Shown in pieces: positions 18,691-27,516 of a stretch of DNA of 64,000 nucleotides. A model generated the notes under the pieces. That model made no database searches and was not told the origin of the DNA. It saw nothing but the letters and a program-made list of their open reading frames with translations. The position numbers and the translations under genes were made by a program. Numbering within the stretch: the stretch's first letter is position 1; every line of letters begins with the position of its first letter. This DNA is from UMGS1370 sp046957575. Lineage in GTDB: Bacteria; Bacillota; Clostridia; Lachnospirales; Lachnospiraceae. The stretch is from contig JBKUOG010000001.1 in the NCBI GenBank assembly GCA_046957575.1, positions 124,001-188,000 on the forward strand, read 5' to 3'.

Positions 18691-19701
18691 TTAGAACTTA
18701 CCAGCCTTAGCTGCTTCCTCAATGGAAACTGCAACTGCAACGGTCATACCAACCATTGGGTTGTTTCCTGCACCGATCAGACCCATCATCTCAACGTGAG
18801 CCGGAACGGAAGAAGAACCTGCAAACTGTGCATCAGAGTGCATACGTCCTAACGTATCAGTCATACCGTAGGAAGCCGGGCCTGCTGCCATGTTGTCTGG
18901 ATGCAGAGTACGTCCGGTACCGCCGCCGGATGCTACGGAGAAGTACTTCTTGCCAGCTTCGATACATTCCTTCTTGTAGGTACCTGCAACTGGATGCTGG
19001 AATCTGGTTGGGTTGGTAGAGTTACCAGTAATGGAAACGTCTACGTTCTCTTTCCACATGATCGCTACGCCTTCACGAACGTCGTTAGCGCCGTAGCAGT
19101 TTACTTTTGCACGCGGGCCATCGGAGTAAGCAATGCGGTTTACTTCCTTTAACTCGCCGGTGTAGTAGTCATACTGGGTTTCAACGAAGGTAAATCCGTT
19201 GATTCTTGCAATAATCTGAGCTGCATCCTTGCCTAAGCCGTTTAAGATAACGCGCAGAGGTTTCTGACGTACTTTGTTAGCCTTTTCTGCAATACCGATT
19301 GCGCCCTCTGCTGCTGCAAAAGACTCATGGCCTGCTAAGAAGCAGAAGCAGTCAGTCTCTTCTTCCAGAAGCATCTTGCCCAGGTTTCCATGTCCCAAAC
19401 CAACCTTACGCTGATCTGCAACGGATCCGGGAATACAGAATGCCTGAAGGCCTTCGCCGATTGCTGCTGCTGCATCTGCTGCCCTGGTGCAGCCCTTCTT
19501 GATTGCGATAGCAGCGCCTACAATGTATGCCCAGCAGGCATTTTCAAAACAGATTGGCTGAATGCCTTTGATCTGATTGTATACATCCAGGCCTGCGTCT
19601 TTTGTGATTTTCTCAGCTTCTTCCAGAGAAGCGATCCCGTAGCTATTTAATACGGAATTGATCTTGTCAATTCGTCTCTCATAAGATTCAAATAATGCCA
19701 T
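18691..19701 (-). CDS. GGGtGRT family protein (unknown function)
   Basis: 336 aa, soluble. It contains the name-giving motif SVASGGGTGRTLHPDN near residue 260, plus the conserved FLAGHESFAAAEGAIGIAEK and ENVDVSITGNSTNPTRFQHP segments. No catalytic assignment exists that I know of. The Gly-rich motif may bind a phosphate or cofactor. The gene follows a NifU-like scaffold gene by 51 bp on the same strand, with RBS AGGAGG, and this pairing is the usual one for the family. The clear terminator and strong ribosome sites suggest good expression. A role in Fe-S or redox metabolism is inferred from the partner. Confidence 0.85.
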   Translation of the reverse strand: MALFESYERRIDKINSVLNSYGIASLEEAEKITKDAGLDVYNQIKGIQPICFENACWAYIVGAAIAIKKGCTRAADAAAAIGEGLQAFCIPGSVADQRKVGLGHGNLGKMLLEEETDCFCFLAGHESFAAAEGAIGIAEKANKVRQKPLRVILNGLGKDAAQIIARINGFTFVETQYDYYTGELKEVNRIAYSDGPRAKVNCYGANDVREGVAIMWKENVDVSITGNSTNPTRFQHPVAGTYKKECIEAGKKYFSVASGGGTGRTLHPDNMAAGPASYGMTDTLGRMHSDAQFAGSSSVPAHVEMMGLIGAGNNPMVGMTVAVAVSIEEAAKAGKF

Positions 19702-19752
19702 GACTCAATGATCCTCCTTTAATTCGTCTATCAATTATTGGTTTGCTAACTA

Positions 19753-20445
19753 TTATTCTACTCTGGGGTCGATGATCTTCACTGCATCAGCAACACGGCC
19801 GTACTGGCCTTTTGCCTTCTCATATGCGGTGTTTGCGTCGTCGCCTTTCTTAATGAAATCGGTCATCTTGCCAAGGTTTACGAACTGATAGCCGATAATC
19901 TGATCGTCTTTGTCAAGAGCAATACCAGTTACATATCCTTCTGCCATTTCCAGGTAACGAGGACCTTTCTTTAAGGTTCCGTACATAGTACCTACCTGAG
20001 AACGTAAGCCCTTTCCTAAATCTTCCAGACCTGCGCCGATTGGCAGACCGTCTTCGGAGAACGCACTCTGAGTTCTGCCGTATACAATCTGTAAAAACAG
20101 CTCTCTCATAGCGGTGTTGATTGCATCACATACCAAGTCAGTGTTCAATGCCTCCAGTAAGGTTCTGCCAGGAAGAATCTCTGCTGCCATAGCTGCGGAG
20201 TGAGTCATGCCGGAGCAGCCTAATGTCTCAACCAGCGCCTCCTGAATAATGCCTTCCTTTACATTTAAGGTCAGCTTACATGCACCCTGCTGAGGAGCAC
20301 ACCAGCCTACGCCATGGGTTAAACCAGAGATGTCGGAGATCTGCTTAGACTGTACCCATTTTGCTTCTTCCGGAATCGGAGCAGCGCCATGGTTAACGCC
20401 CTGTGCTACTGTACACATCTTTTCTACTTCATGTGAATAAATCAT
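19753..20445 (-). CDS. NifU/IscU-like iron-sulfur scaffold protein, partner of GGGtGRT
   Basis: 230 aa. The N-terminal half has the fold of NifU_N scaffolds with cysteines at GVGWCAPQQGACKL and VETLGCSGMTHSAAM, spaced differently from classical IscU, and no C-terminal Nfu domain. The C-terminal 90 residues (GMTDFIKKG-like region through the end) are specific to this subgroup. First gene of the two-gene operon with the GGGtGRT gene, with RBS AAAGGAG. Whether it assembles a cluster for the partner protein is inference. Confidence 0.8.
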   Translation of the reverse strand: MIYSHEVEKMCTVAQGVNHGAAPIPEEAKWVQSKQISDISGLTHGVGWCAPQQGACKLTLNVKEGIIQEALVETLGCSGMTHSAAMAAEILPGRTLLEALNTDLVCDAINTAMRELFLQIVYGRTQSAFSEDGLPIGAGLEDLGKGLRSQVGTMYGTLKKGPRYLEMAEGYVTGIALDKDDQIIGYQFVNLGKMTDFIKKGDDANTAYEKAKGQYGRVADAVKIIDPRVE

Positions 20446-20647
20446 GTTAAAACTCCTTTCAAATATGTAGTTTCGTAAAAAGCAGTAGTATGGATTGTTT
20501 ATTTTTTGACATCATACTTGTTTCTATTTTCTCACAAAATCGTCTTTTCGTCTATACCTTTTCCAACTTTTTTCCCTAAATTTCGAGCCAAACTTTTTTC
20601 TTTACTTTTTCTTTATGATTTCTTTATTTTTCCCAGTCCCTGTCCTA

Positions 20648-20676
20648 TGGACAAAATCCCCTGTCTTCGCTATACT
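20648..20676 (+). promoter_or_regulatory. Sigma-A promoter of the PLD-like gene
   Basis: TGGACA at 20648-20653 and TATACT at 20671-20676, spacer 17 bp. The predicted transcription start near 20683 rules out the upstream ATG at 20615 and supports the start at 20699. Confidence 0.7.
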
Positions 20677-20698
20677 TGTGGGTATGGAGTGTGATAAA

Positions 20699-22159
20699 AT
20701 GAACTTTATAAAATTTCTAAAACAGTACCACGTTGTCCCGATTCTTTTAATTTTCTTCTTTTTGTATCTGATTATCGGAGCCTGCGCGCCATTCTTCCGC
20801 TACAAACCCCTTTCCGAAAAAACAGAAGAAACGATTCATTCTGCCAAATACGTACAAGGAACACCAGGATGCGAGCGGGTTATGCTCTTAGAGACCAACA
20901 TGAGCGCCTGGGAAGAGCGTATGCGCATGATACAGCTGGCGCAGAAAGAAATCATTCTTTCCACCTTTGATTTCCGCGATGGAGAAGCTCCAAGAGACAT
21001 TCTCTCCCTTCTTCTTCACAAGGCGGACGAAGGCGTAAAGGTCAAAATCCTGGTAGACGGTTTTTCCGGCCTGGTCCGGATGGAAGGCCGCAGCCTGTTT
21101 TACGCCTTATCCAGCCACCCCAATGTGGAAATCAAAATCTACAATCCCATGAATCCTTTCCTCCCCTGGAAGACTCAGGGCAGAATGCATGATAAATATG
21201 TAATTGTAGACAATTCCGTTTTCATTTTAGGCGGCCGCAATACCTTTGACTACTTTATCGGCGATTATCCCACTAACAGCCGCAGTTATGACAGGGAAGT
21301 CCTGGTTTACAATCCCCAGCCCCAAAATGGTCCTGGAGACGGACTCTTACAGGTAAGAGCCTACTTTGAATCTGTATGGAATCTTCCCGACTGCAAGATT
21401 TTCCATGACTCAGAAAAGCTGGCCAGCAGAAAAGGAGTACAAAAAGAGCGCCAAACTCTGACAAAGCGCTACCAGACTCTTTCTGATGCCCGCCCTGATC
21501 TTTTCCAGTCAGACGAGACCTCTATCCGCCAATACTATCTGGACAATACTTTTGAAGCTGGAAAAATCACCCTTCTAAGTAATCCCACTCATTTATATGG
21601 AAAAGAACCAGTTGTGTTCTCCGCCATTACCCATTTAATTGAAAACGCCCAGTCTTCTGTAATTTTCCATACGCCTTATATCGTGCTCAATGATTACATG
21701 TATGACACCCTAAAGGCAGCGGGAAAACACGTTCCTGACATCAAAATTATGATTAACTCAGTAGAAAACGGTGACAACTTCTTCGCCTCCAGCGATTACA
21801 TACGGCGCAAAAAATGGATGGCCGGTCTGGGCATCCCCATTTACGAATATGACGGCGGCACTTCCTACCATGGAAAGTCTCTGGTGATTGACAATACACT
21901 CTCCCTCATCGGATCTTACAATCTGGATTTGAGAAGCACCTATATGGACACAGAGCTGATGCTTGCTATTGAAAGTCCGGATCTAGCCAGACAGCTAACC
22001 GGATATATGGAACAGTACCACAAAGACTGCCGCCGTCTCTTAGAAGATGGCACTTATGAAATCCCGGAGCATATCACTATTGCCTCTGTACCAGCATGGA
22101 AAAAGGCCGCATGGACAATCGTAGGATTTATCATGCAGCCGTTCCGGTTCTTACTATAA
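20699..22159 (+). CDS. Phospholipase D / cardiolipin-synthase-like membrane protein
   Basis: 486 aa from the ATG at 20699, which has GGAGTG 9 bp before it and lies just after the predicted transcription start. One N-terminal membrane segment (VPILLIFFFLYLIIGACAPF) anchors it. Two HKD motifs are present: MHDKYVIVDNSVFILGGRN around residue 165 and YHGKSLVIDNTLSLIGSYN around residue 390, the active site of PLD-superfamily phosphatidyl transferases. Single membrane helix and spacing differ from classical cardiolipin synthase, so it may act on another phospholipid or on a glycolipid. Confidence 0.85.
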   Translation: MNFIKFLKQYHVVPILLIFFFLYLIIGACAPFFRYKPLSEKTEETIHSAKYVQGTPGCERVMLLETNMSAWEERMRMIQLAQKEIILSTFDFRDGEAPRDILSLLLHKADEGVKVKILVDGFSGLVRMEGRSLFYALSSHPNVEIKIYNPMNPFLPWKTQGRMHDKYVIVDNSVFILGGRNTFDYFIGDYPTNSRSYDREVLVYNPQPQNGPGDGLLQVRAYFESVWNLPDCKIFHDSEKLASRKGVQKERQTLTKRYQTLSDARPDLFQSDETSIRQYYLDNTFEAGKITLLSNPTHLYGKEPVVFSAITHLIENAQSSVIFHTPYIVLNDYMYDTLKAAGKHVPDIKIMINSVENGDNFFASSDYIRRKKWMAGLGIPIYEYDGGTSYHGKSLVIDNTLSLIGSYNLDLRSTYMDTELMLAIESPDLARQLTGYMEQYHKDCRRLLEDGTYEIPEHITIASVPAWKKAAWTIVGFIMQPFRFLL

Positions 22160-22162
22160 ATA

Positions 22163-22196
22163 GCAGGTTTTCCCCATATATACCAGGAAAACCTGC
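22163..22196. terminator. Hairpin between convergent genes
   Basis: 11-bp perfect stem GCAGGTTTTCC / GGAAAACCTGC with a 12-base loop, 3 bp after the PLD-like gene and 30 bp from the convergent NYN gene. T runs are short on both sides. Confidence 0.6.
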
Positions 22197-22226
22197 CGCT
22201 GGCAGCTTTTTCGGATGCCCCGCAGC

Positions 22227-23072
22227 TTAAGACTTACAGCGGAAATAAACCAGTTTTACGCGGTTTCCCGCTGTAGTCGCTTCTCTTCTCACCTCAAAGA
22301 TTCCCAGGGATTCAATAAAGGGCGTAAATTTGGAATGTCCGAAGTTTCGCACGTCAAAATCCGGGAAGCGTTTTGCAAGCTGATTGCGCAGTTCGCCGGA
22401 AAAGATCCATCCGTCGTCATCGGAGCAGCTTTCTGCAATGCTGCGTACTTCCTTCTTAAACTTCTTCAGACTCAAAGTATTTCTTGAACCCGGAGATTCT
22501 TTTACCTCTTTTACCGTTTTTTTCATCTTGGAAGCTGCTGCCACAGTCACCTCCAGCATTTTCTTTTTCTCTGACAGCGTTGTTTCCATTTCCCTGATGC
22601 CGCTTTCCGCCTGATCTTTTTCTTCTTTTAAAATAGCATTTAACAGCAAATCCAGATATTTAAACTCATTGCAGGCAGATACAAACGGAAGAGGCGTTTT
22701 ACTCTCTCCCATTCCCAGCACATACATGCCGGATTCCCTCAGCCTTGCCACCAGCCGGGTAAAATCACTGTCCGAAGAAGCAATACAGAATCCGTCTACA
22801 GTTCCCGAATAAAGAATATCCATGGCGTCAATGATCATGGCGGAATCTGTGGCATTTTTCCCGGTTGTGTAGCTGTACTGCTGAATAGGGATAATGGAAT
22901 TTTCCAGCAGTACTTTTTTCCAGGCGCCCAGCTTGGTGCTGGTCCAGTCCCCGTAAATCCGCTTATAAGTGGCCACCCCCTTGGCAGCGGTCTCATCTAA
23001 AATCACCTTTACATATCTATCTGAAATATTATCCGCATCAATTAAAATCGCAATTTTTAATTCCCTGTCCAT
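22227..23072 (-). CDS. NYN-domain RNase-like protein with C-terminal LOTUS (OST-HTH) domain
   Basis: 281 aa from the ATG at 23072, which has AAGGAGAG before it. The longer frame lacks a ribosome site. Residues 1-150 are a LabA/DUF88-type NYN domain with the acidic set IAILIDADNISDRY, SAMIIDAMDILY and CIASSDSDFTRL, as in PIN-like nucleases. Residues about 205-280 are an OST-HTH/LOTUS RNA-binding domain (DDGWIFSGELRNQLAKRFPD). A Lys/Glu-rich linker lies between. The combination suggests RNA processing or silencing. The target is unknown. Confidence 0.85.
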   Translation of the reverse strand: MDRELKIAILIDADNISDRYVKVILDETAAKGVATYKRIYGDWTSTKLGAWKKVLLENSIIPIQQYSYTTGKNATDSAMIIDAMDILYSGTVDGFCIASSDSDFTRLVARLRESGMYVLGMGESKTPLPFVSACNEFKYLDLLLNAILKEEKDQAESGIREMETTLSEKKKMLEVTVAAASKMKKTVKEVKESPGSRNTLSLKKFKKEVRSIAESCSDDDGWIFSGELRNQLAKRFPDFDVRNFGHSKFTPFIESLGIFEVRREATTAGNRVKLVYFRCKS

Positions 23073-23092
23073 CTCTCTCTCCTTTCCTTTTA

Positions 23093-23121
23093 TTGACATG
23101 CCCTTTCAAACCGTTTATACT
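23093..23121 (+). promoter_or_regulatory. Consensus sigma-A promoter of nfo
   Basis: Perfect TTGACA at 23093-23098 and TATACT at 23116-23121 with a 17-bp spacer. Transcription would start near 23128, so the nfo mRNA has a leader of only about 14 bases. Confidence 0.85.
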
Positions 23122-23141
23122 GTGGCTGAAAGGAGTTTCTT

Positions 23142-23981
23142 ATGTTTTCAATTGGTACACACGTTTCCTCTGCCAAAGGATATCTGCGTATGGGGAAAGA
23201 CGCGCTTTCTATTGGCGCTAATACCCTGCAGTTTTTTGCCAGAAATCCCAGAGGCAGCAAATCAAAACCTTTAAATATTCCGGATCTAACGGCTTTTTCC
23301 TCTTTTTTGCAGGAACATCAATTTGCCCCTATTGTGGGCCACGCCCCTTATACCTTAAATGCGTGTTCCAAAGATCCCGGTCTTAGAAAACTGGCATCCC
23401 AAATGTTTGCCGAGGATTTAACACTAATGAGTTATATTCCGGGCAACTATTACAATTTTCATCCCGGCAGTCATTTAGGCCAGGGATTTGACGTTGGCGC
23501 GGACTATATCGTCCAGATGCTGAATGCTGCCATGACCCCTGACCAGCCAACCACTGTGCTGTTGGAAACCATGGCCGGAAAAGGCACTGAAATTGGCCGC
23601 ACCTTTGAAGAACTAGCCATTATTTTAGATAAAACCGATCCTTCTCTTGCCCCTAAACTGGGAGTCTGTCTGGATTCCTGCCATATCTGGGATGCCGGAT
23701 ACGATTTGCTGGAGTCCTTAGATAAGATTTTAGAAGAATTAGATTCGGTTGTCGGCCTTGACAGAGTCAAAGCCTTTCATTTAAATGACAGCCAGAACCC
23801 CCTCGGCAGCAGAAAGGACCGCCACGCCTCTATCGGGGAGGGCCATCTGGGATTAGACGGCATCTGCGCCATTTTAAACCATCCAAAGTTAAAACATCTT
23901 CCCTTTATCCTGGAAACCCCTCAGGACTTAGAAGGACATGGCAGGGAAATCCAGCTGTTAAAAGAACACGTGGGACCCTAA
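23142..23981 (+). CDS. nfo: Deoxyribonuclease IV (AP endonuclease)
   Basis: 279-aa TIM-barrel enzyme that cuts DNA 5' to abasic sites in base-excision repair. Zinc ligands of the family are in place: NFHPGSH, LLETMAGKGTEIG, CLDSCHIWDAGYD, FHLNDSQNPLGS, KDRHASIGEGHLG and LETPQD. N-terminus IGTHVSSAKGY is typical. Full length. Driven by its own strong promoter, with RBS AAAGGAG. Confidence 0.96.
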   Translation: MFSIGTHVSSAKGYLRMGKDALSIGANTLQFFARNPRGSKSKPLNIPDLTAFSSFLQEHQFAPIVGHAPYTLNACSKDPGLRKLASQMFAEDLTLMSYIPGNYYNFHPGSHLGQGFDVGADYIVQMLNAAMTPDQPTTVLLETMAGKGTEIGRTFEELAIILDKTDPSLAPKLGVCLDSCHIWDAGYDLLESLDKILEELDSVVGLDRVKAFHLNDSQNPLGSRKDRHASIGEGHLGLDGICAILNHPKLKHLPFILETPQDLEGHGREIQLLKEHVGP

Positions 23982-23985
23982 GCTT

Positions 23986-25734
23986 TTAGGAAACCGCAAA
24001 CTGGCTGTTGTAGAGACTGGCGTAAAATCCGCCTTTTGCCAGCAACTCTTCATGTTTTCCCTGTTCTTCAATATGTCCTTCTCTCATCACCAGAATCATA
24101 TCTGCTTCCTTAATGGTGGACAGACGGTGGGCCACAATAAAGCTGGTGCGTCCCTTCATCATCTTGGAAAATGCTTTCTGAATCCGTATCTCTGTACGGG
24201 TATCGATGGAAGACGTGGCCTCATCCAAAATCAGCATAGGCGGCAGGCAGAGCATAACCCTGGCAATGCAGAGAAGCTGTTTTTGCCCCTGTGAAAGATT
24301 GCCTCCGTCCTCGCTGATTACCGTATCATAGCCTTGTGGCATCTTCCGGATAAAACTGTCTGCATGGGCTTCTTTTGCTGCCTTTACAATTTCTTCCATA
24401 GAAGCATCCGGCTTTCCATAGGCAATGTTTTCCCGGATTGTGCCGGACTTCAGCCATGTCTCCTGAAGTACCATACCATAATTGGAACGCAGGCTTTTTC
24501 TGGTAACATCCCGGATATCCTGTCCATCTACTGCAATTTTTCCGCTGTTCACATCATAAAACCGCATTAAAAGATTGATGATTGTGGTCTTTCCGCATCC
24601 TGTAGGACCTACAATGGCAATCCGCTTTCCCGGTTCCACCTGTAAGTTAAAATGATCGATCAGCTTTTTCTCTGGTGTATAAGAAAATTCCACATCCTCA
24701 AGCTCCACTCTTCCTTCCGCCTGTTTTAAATCCAATGCGTCCTTTTTGTCTTCCGGCTCCAACTCCTGATCAATCAGTGCAAATACGCGGGATGCGGATA
24801 CCAGAGCATTTTGAAGTTCGGTCACAACGCCGGAGATTTCATTAAACGGCTTGGTATACTGGTTTGCATAACTTAAAAAGCTGGTAAGCTGTCCAATGGA
24901 AATCATTCCCTGAATCGCCGCGTAGGATCCTGTCAGCCCTACTGCAGCATAGACCATGCTGTTGACAAACCGGGTTGCCGGATTGGTAATGGATGAAAAA
25001 AAGGTTGCCTTTAAGCTGTAGCCTGCAAGACGTTCGTTAATTGTCTCAAATTTTTTCTGCGCTTCCTCTCCATAGCCAAATGCCTGAACCACTTTTAAAT
25101 TGCCTAACATTTCATCCACCAGTCCGGTCAGTTCCCCTCTGGTCTCTGACTGATGCTGAAACATGGTGTATGTTTTTTTTGCAATAAATCCAGCCACTAA
25201 GAGAGATAAAGGCGTTAAAATCACCACCACTGCGGTAATCCAGGGATTGACTGACAGCATGAAAAACAGAGTTCCCCCAATGGTCATCACTCCGGTAAAA
25301 AGCTGGGTAAATCCCATTAAGAGTCCTTCTGAAAACTGATCTACATCCGTAATCACGCGGCTTAACACGTCTCCGGACGTGTGGCTGTCCAGATAGCTGA
25401 TGGGAAGATGTTCCAAACGCTCAAATGCCTGGGTACGGATATCCATAACCACCTGATAAGTAATCTGGTTATTGATATGGTTCATCAGCCACTGAGCCAG
25501 GGCTGTTGCCGCCACTGCTGCGCCAATTTTTGCAAGGATCTCTGTCAATCCTGCAAATCCCACCTGTCCGGGACCTATAATCAAATCCACTGCCTGTCCG
25601 ATGAGAATGGGCACATACAGGGTCAGGGCAACGATTAAAAGAGCCAAAAACAGAGAAAGTCCGACTCTCCATTTATATTGGCGGATATAGAGAAGAATGC
25701 GCTTTATAGTTTCCTGATTTTTTTTGTCTTTCAT
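23986..25734 (-). CDS. ABC exporter half-transporter with complete ATP site
   Basis: 582 aa from the ATG at 25734, which has GAGGAGGTG overlapping the end of the upstream ABC gene. A longer frame without RBS exists. Six membrane helices (residues about 20-310) precede the ATPase domain: Walker A GPTGCGKTT, signature LSQGQKQLL, Walker B LILDEATSS with the catalytic Glu, and the switch His in VAHRLSTI. It forms a pair with the preceding gene (stop and start 1 bp apart). The substrate is unknown. Relatives export drugs, peptides or lipids. Confidence 0.93.
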   Translation of the reverse strand: MKDKKNQETIKRILLYIRQYKWRVGLSLFLALLIVALTLYVPILIGQAVDLIIGPGQVGFAGLTEILAKIGAAVAATALAQWLMNHINNQITYQVVMDIRTQAFERLEHLPISYLDSHTSGDVLSRVITDVDQFSEGLLMGFTQLFTGVMTIGGTLFFMLSVNPWITAVVVILTPLSLLVAGFIAKKTYTMFQHQSETRGELTGLVDEMLGNLKVVQAFGYGEEAQKKFETINERLAGYSLKATFFSSITNPATRFVNSMVYAAVGLTGSYAAIQGMISIGQLTSFLSYANQYTKPFNEISGVVTELQNALVSASRVFALIDQELEPEDKKDALDLKQAEGRVELEDVEFSYTPEKKLIDHFNLQVEPGKRIAIVGPTGCGKTTIINLLMRFYDVNSGKIAVDGQDIRDVTRKSLRSNYGMVLQETWLKSGTIRENIAYGKPDASMEEIVKAAKEAHADSFIRKMPQGYDTVISEDGGNLSQGQKQLLCIARVMLCLPPMLILDEATSSIDTRTEIRIQKAFSKMMKGRTSFIVAHRLSTIKEADMILVMREGHIEEQGKHEELLAKGGFYASLYNSQFAVS

Positions 25735-25735
25735 G

Positions 25736-27496
25736 CTACTGCACCTCCTCTTTTGAAAGCTGGGACAGACAAATCTCTCTATAAACTTCACAGGACTGGA
25801 ACAGTTCTTTATGAGTTCCCGCACCTTTTAGCCTGCCGTCATCCAGTACCAGAATCTTATCTGCATGTTTTATAGTTGCCGCTCTCTGGGAAACCAGAAA
25901 TACCGTCATCTGCTTTGTATCTTCTTTGATCGCTTTCCGAAGTCTGGCATCTGTGGCAAAATCCAGAGCAGACGCACTGTCATCCATAATCAGGATCTTG
26001 GGCCTTCGCACCAGGGCTCTTGCAATGGTAAGTCTCTGTCTCTGTCCTCCTGACAGATTACGGCCGCCCTGATGGATCATAAAATCCAGTCCTTCGCCTT
26101 TTTCCTCTACAAATTCTCTGGCCTGGGCGATTTGTAATGCCTGCCAGATTTCCTCATCAGAAGCATCTTTTTTGCCCCACTGCATATTTTCTCTCAAACT
26201 TCCCTTAAACAGCACTGCCTTTTGGGGAACGATTCCGATCTGAGAGCGAATCTTTTCTAATGTCTCTGTCCTTATATCTTTCCCGTCGATTTGGATGCTT
26301 CCTCCGGTCACGTCGTAAAATCTGGGAATTAAATTAACCAGCGTGGACTTTCCTGAACCGGTTCCTCCTATGATTCCAATGGTTTCTCCCGGATTTGCTG
26401 TAAAAGAAAGGTCTGTTAAAGACGGCTCTTTTGCCCCCTGATAATGAAAAGTCACATGGGAAAAACGCACTTTGGGAATCACTGCTTTTGAATAAGATTC
26501 CTCTAAGCTGACAGATGGGCTTACGTTTTTCTCCTGCTCCCCTTCTTTTATGTCCGGCTCAATTTCAAATATGCCGTCTACCCGCTTCATACTGGCCATG
26601 GCTTTGGAAATCAGAATCACCAGATTGGCCAGTTTGATTAGTTCTACCAGTATCTGGGACATATAGTTGACCAATGCTACCACTTTTCCCTGGGACAATA
26701 CGCCGGCGTCTACCTGTTTTGCCCCTGTCCAGATAAGGATTACAATGGCCAAATTGATGATAACATAGGTGACAGGATTTAACAGCGCTGCAATTTTCCC
26801 CACAAATACCTGTGACTTTACCAGGAGACTGTTTTCTTCCTGAAAACGCTTCATCTCGCTGTCCTGACGGTTAAAGGCGCGGATCACCCTGACGCCTAAC
26901 AGATTTTCTCTGGTAGAAAGAGTCACCTGATCCAACTGCTTCTGCACCCTTTTATAAAGCGGCATGCTGAGCAGCAAAATGCCAAATACCACGATGGAAA
27001 GGAGAGGGATTGCGCAGACAAATACCATGGCTCCTTTTACGTCTACTGTAAAGGCCATTACCATGGCGCCGAATACCACAAATGGGGATCGGAGAAACAG
27101 GCGCAGCACCATATTGACGCCGTTCTGGACCGTATTGATATCTCCAGTCATGCGGGTAATCAGGGTGGAAGTCCCCACTGCATCAATTTCCGCATAAGAA
27201 AGATGGTTAATATGGGCAAACAAATCATTGCGCAGAGCGGTTCCTGCCCCAATGGCCGCCTTTGCCGCAAAATACTGGGCAGTCAGAGAACAGGTAATGC
27301 CGATGACCGCCAAAAGCGCCAAAAGACCGCCCATTTTTAAAATATAAGCGCCGTCCTGAGTCCGGATACCTGTATCAATCATACTAGCCACTACCAGCGG
27401 CACAAGCAATTCAAAGCTGGCCTCCAGCATTTTAAATAACGGCGCAATAATGCTTTCCTTCCGGTACTGCTTCATATATCCCAAAAGCCGTTTCAT
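25736..27496 (-). CDS. ABC exporter half-transporter with degenerate ATP site
   Basis: 586 aa from the ATG at 27496 (GGAGGAAACAG before it). The 56 codons upstream in frame have no ribosome site. Six membrane helices are followed by an unusually long linker (about residues 335-380). The ATPase has Walker A GGTGSGKST and signature LSGGQRQRL, but Walker B reads ILIMDDSASALD, with Asp where the catalytic Glu belongs, and the switch region reads VSQRAATI, with Gln instead of His. That is the pattern of the inactive half of a heterodimeric exporter, such as TM287/288 or BmrCD. Confidence 0.92.
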   Translation of the reverse strand: MKRLLGYMKQYRKESIIAPLFKMLEASFELLVPLVVASMIDTGIRTQDGAYILKMGGLLALLAVIGITCSLTAQYFAAKAAIGAGTALRNDLFAHINHLSYAEIDAVGTSTLITRMTGDINTVQNGVNMVLRLFLRSPFVVFGAMVMAFTVDVKGAMVFVCAIPLLSIVVFGILLLSMPLYKRVQKQLDQVTLSTRENLLGVRVIRAFNRQDSEMKRFQEENSLLVKSQVFVGKIAALLNPVTYVIINLAIVILIWTGAKQVDAGVLSQGKVVALVNYMSQILVELIKLANLVILISKAMASMKRVDGIFEIEPDIKEGEQEKNVSPSVSLEESYSKAVIPKVRFSHVTFHYQGAKEPSLTDLSFTANPGETIGIIGGTGSGKSTLVNLIPRFYDVTGGSIQIDGKDIRTETLEKIRSQIGIVPQKAVLFKGSLRENMQWGKKDASDEEIWQALQIAQAREFVEEKGEGLDFMIHQGGRNLSGGQRQRLTIARALVRRPKILIMDDSASALDFATDARLRKAIKEDTKQMTVFLVSQRAATIKHADKILVLDDGRLKGAGTHKELFQSCEVYREICLSQLSKEEVQ

Positions 27497-27516
27497 AATC
27501 TGTTTCCTCCAAAACT

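Noticed and set aside
20615..20698. Upstream start for the PLD-like gene
   Set aside because: The predicted promoter at 20648-20676 lies inside it, and no ribosome site precedes the ATG at 20615.
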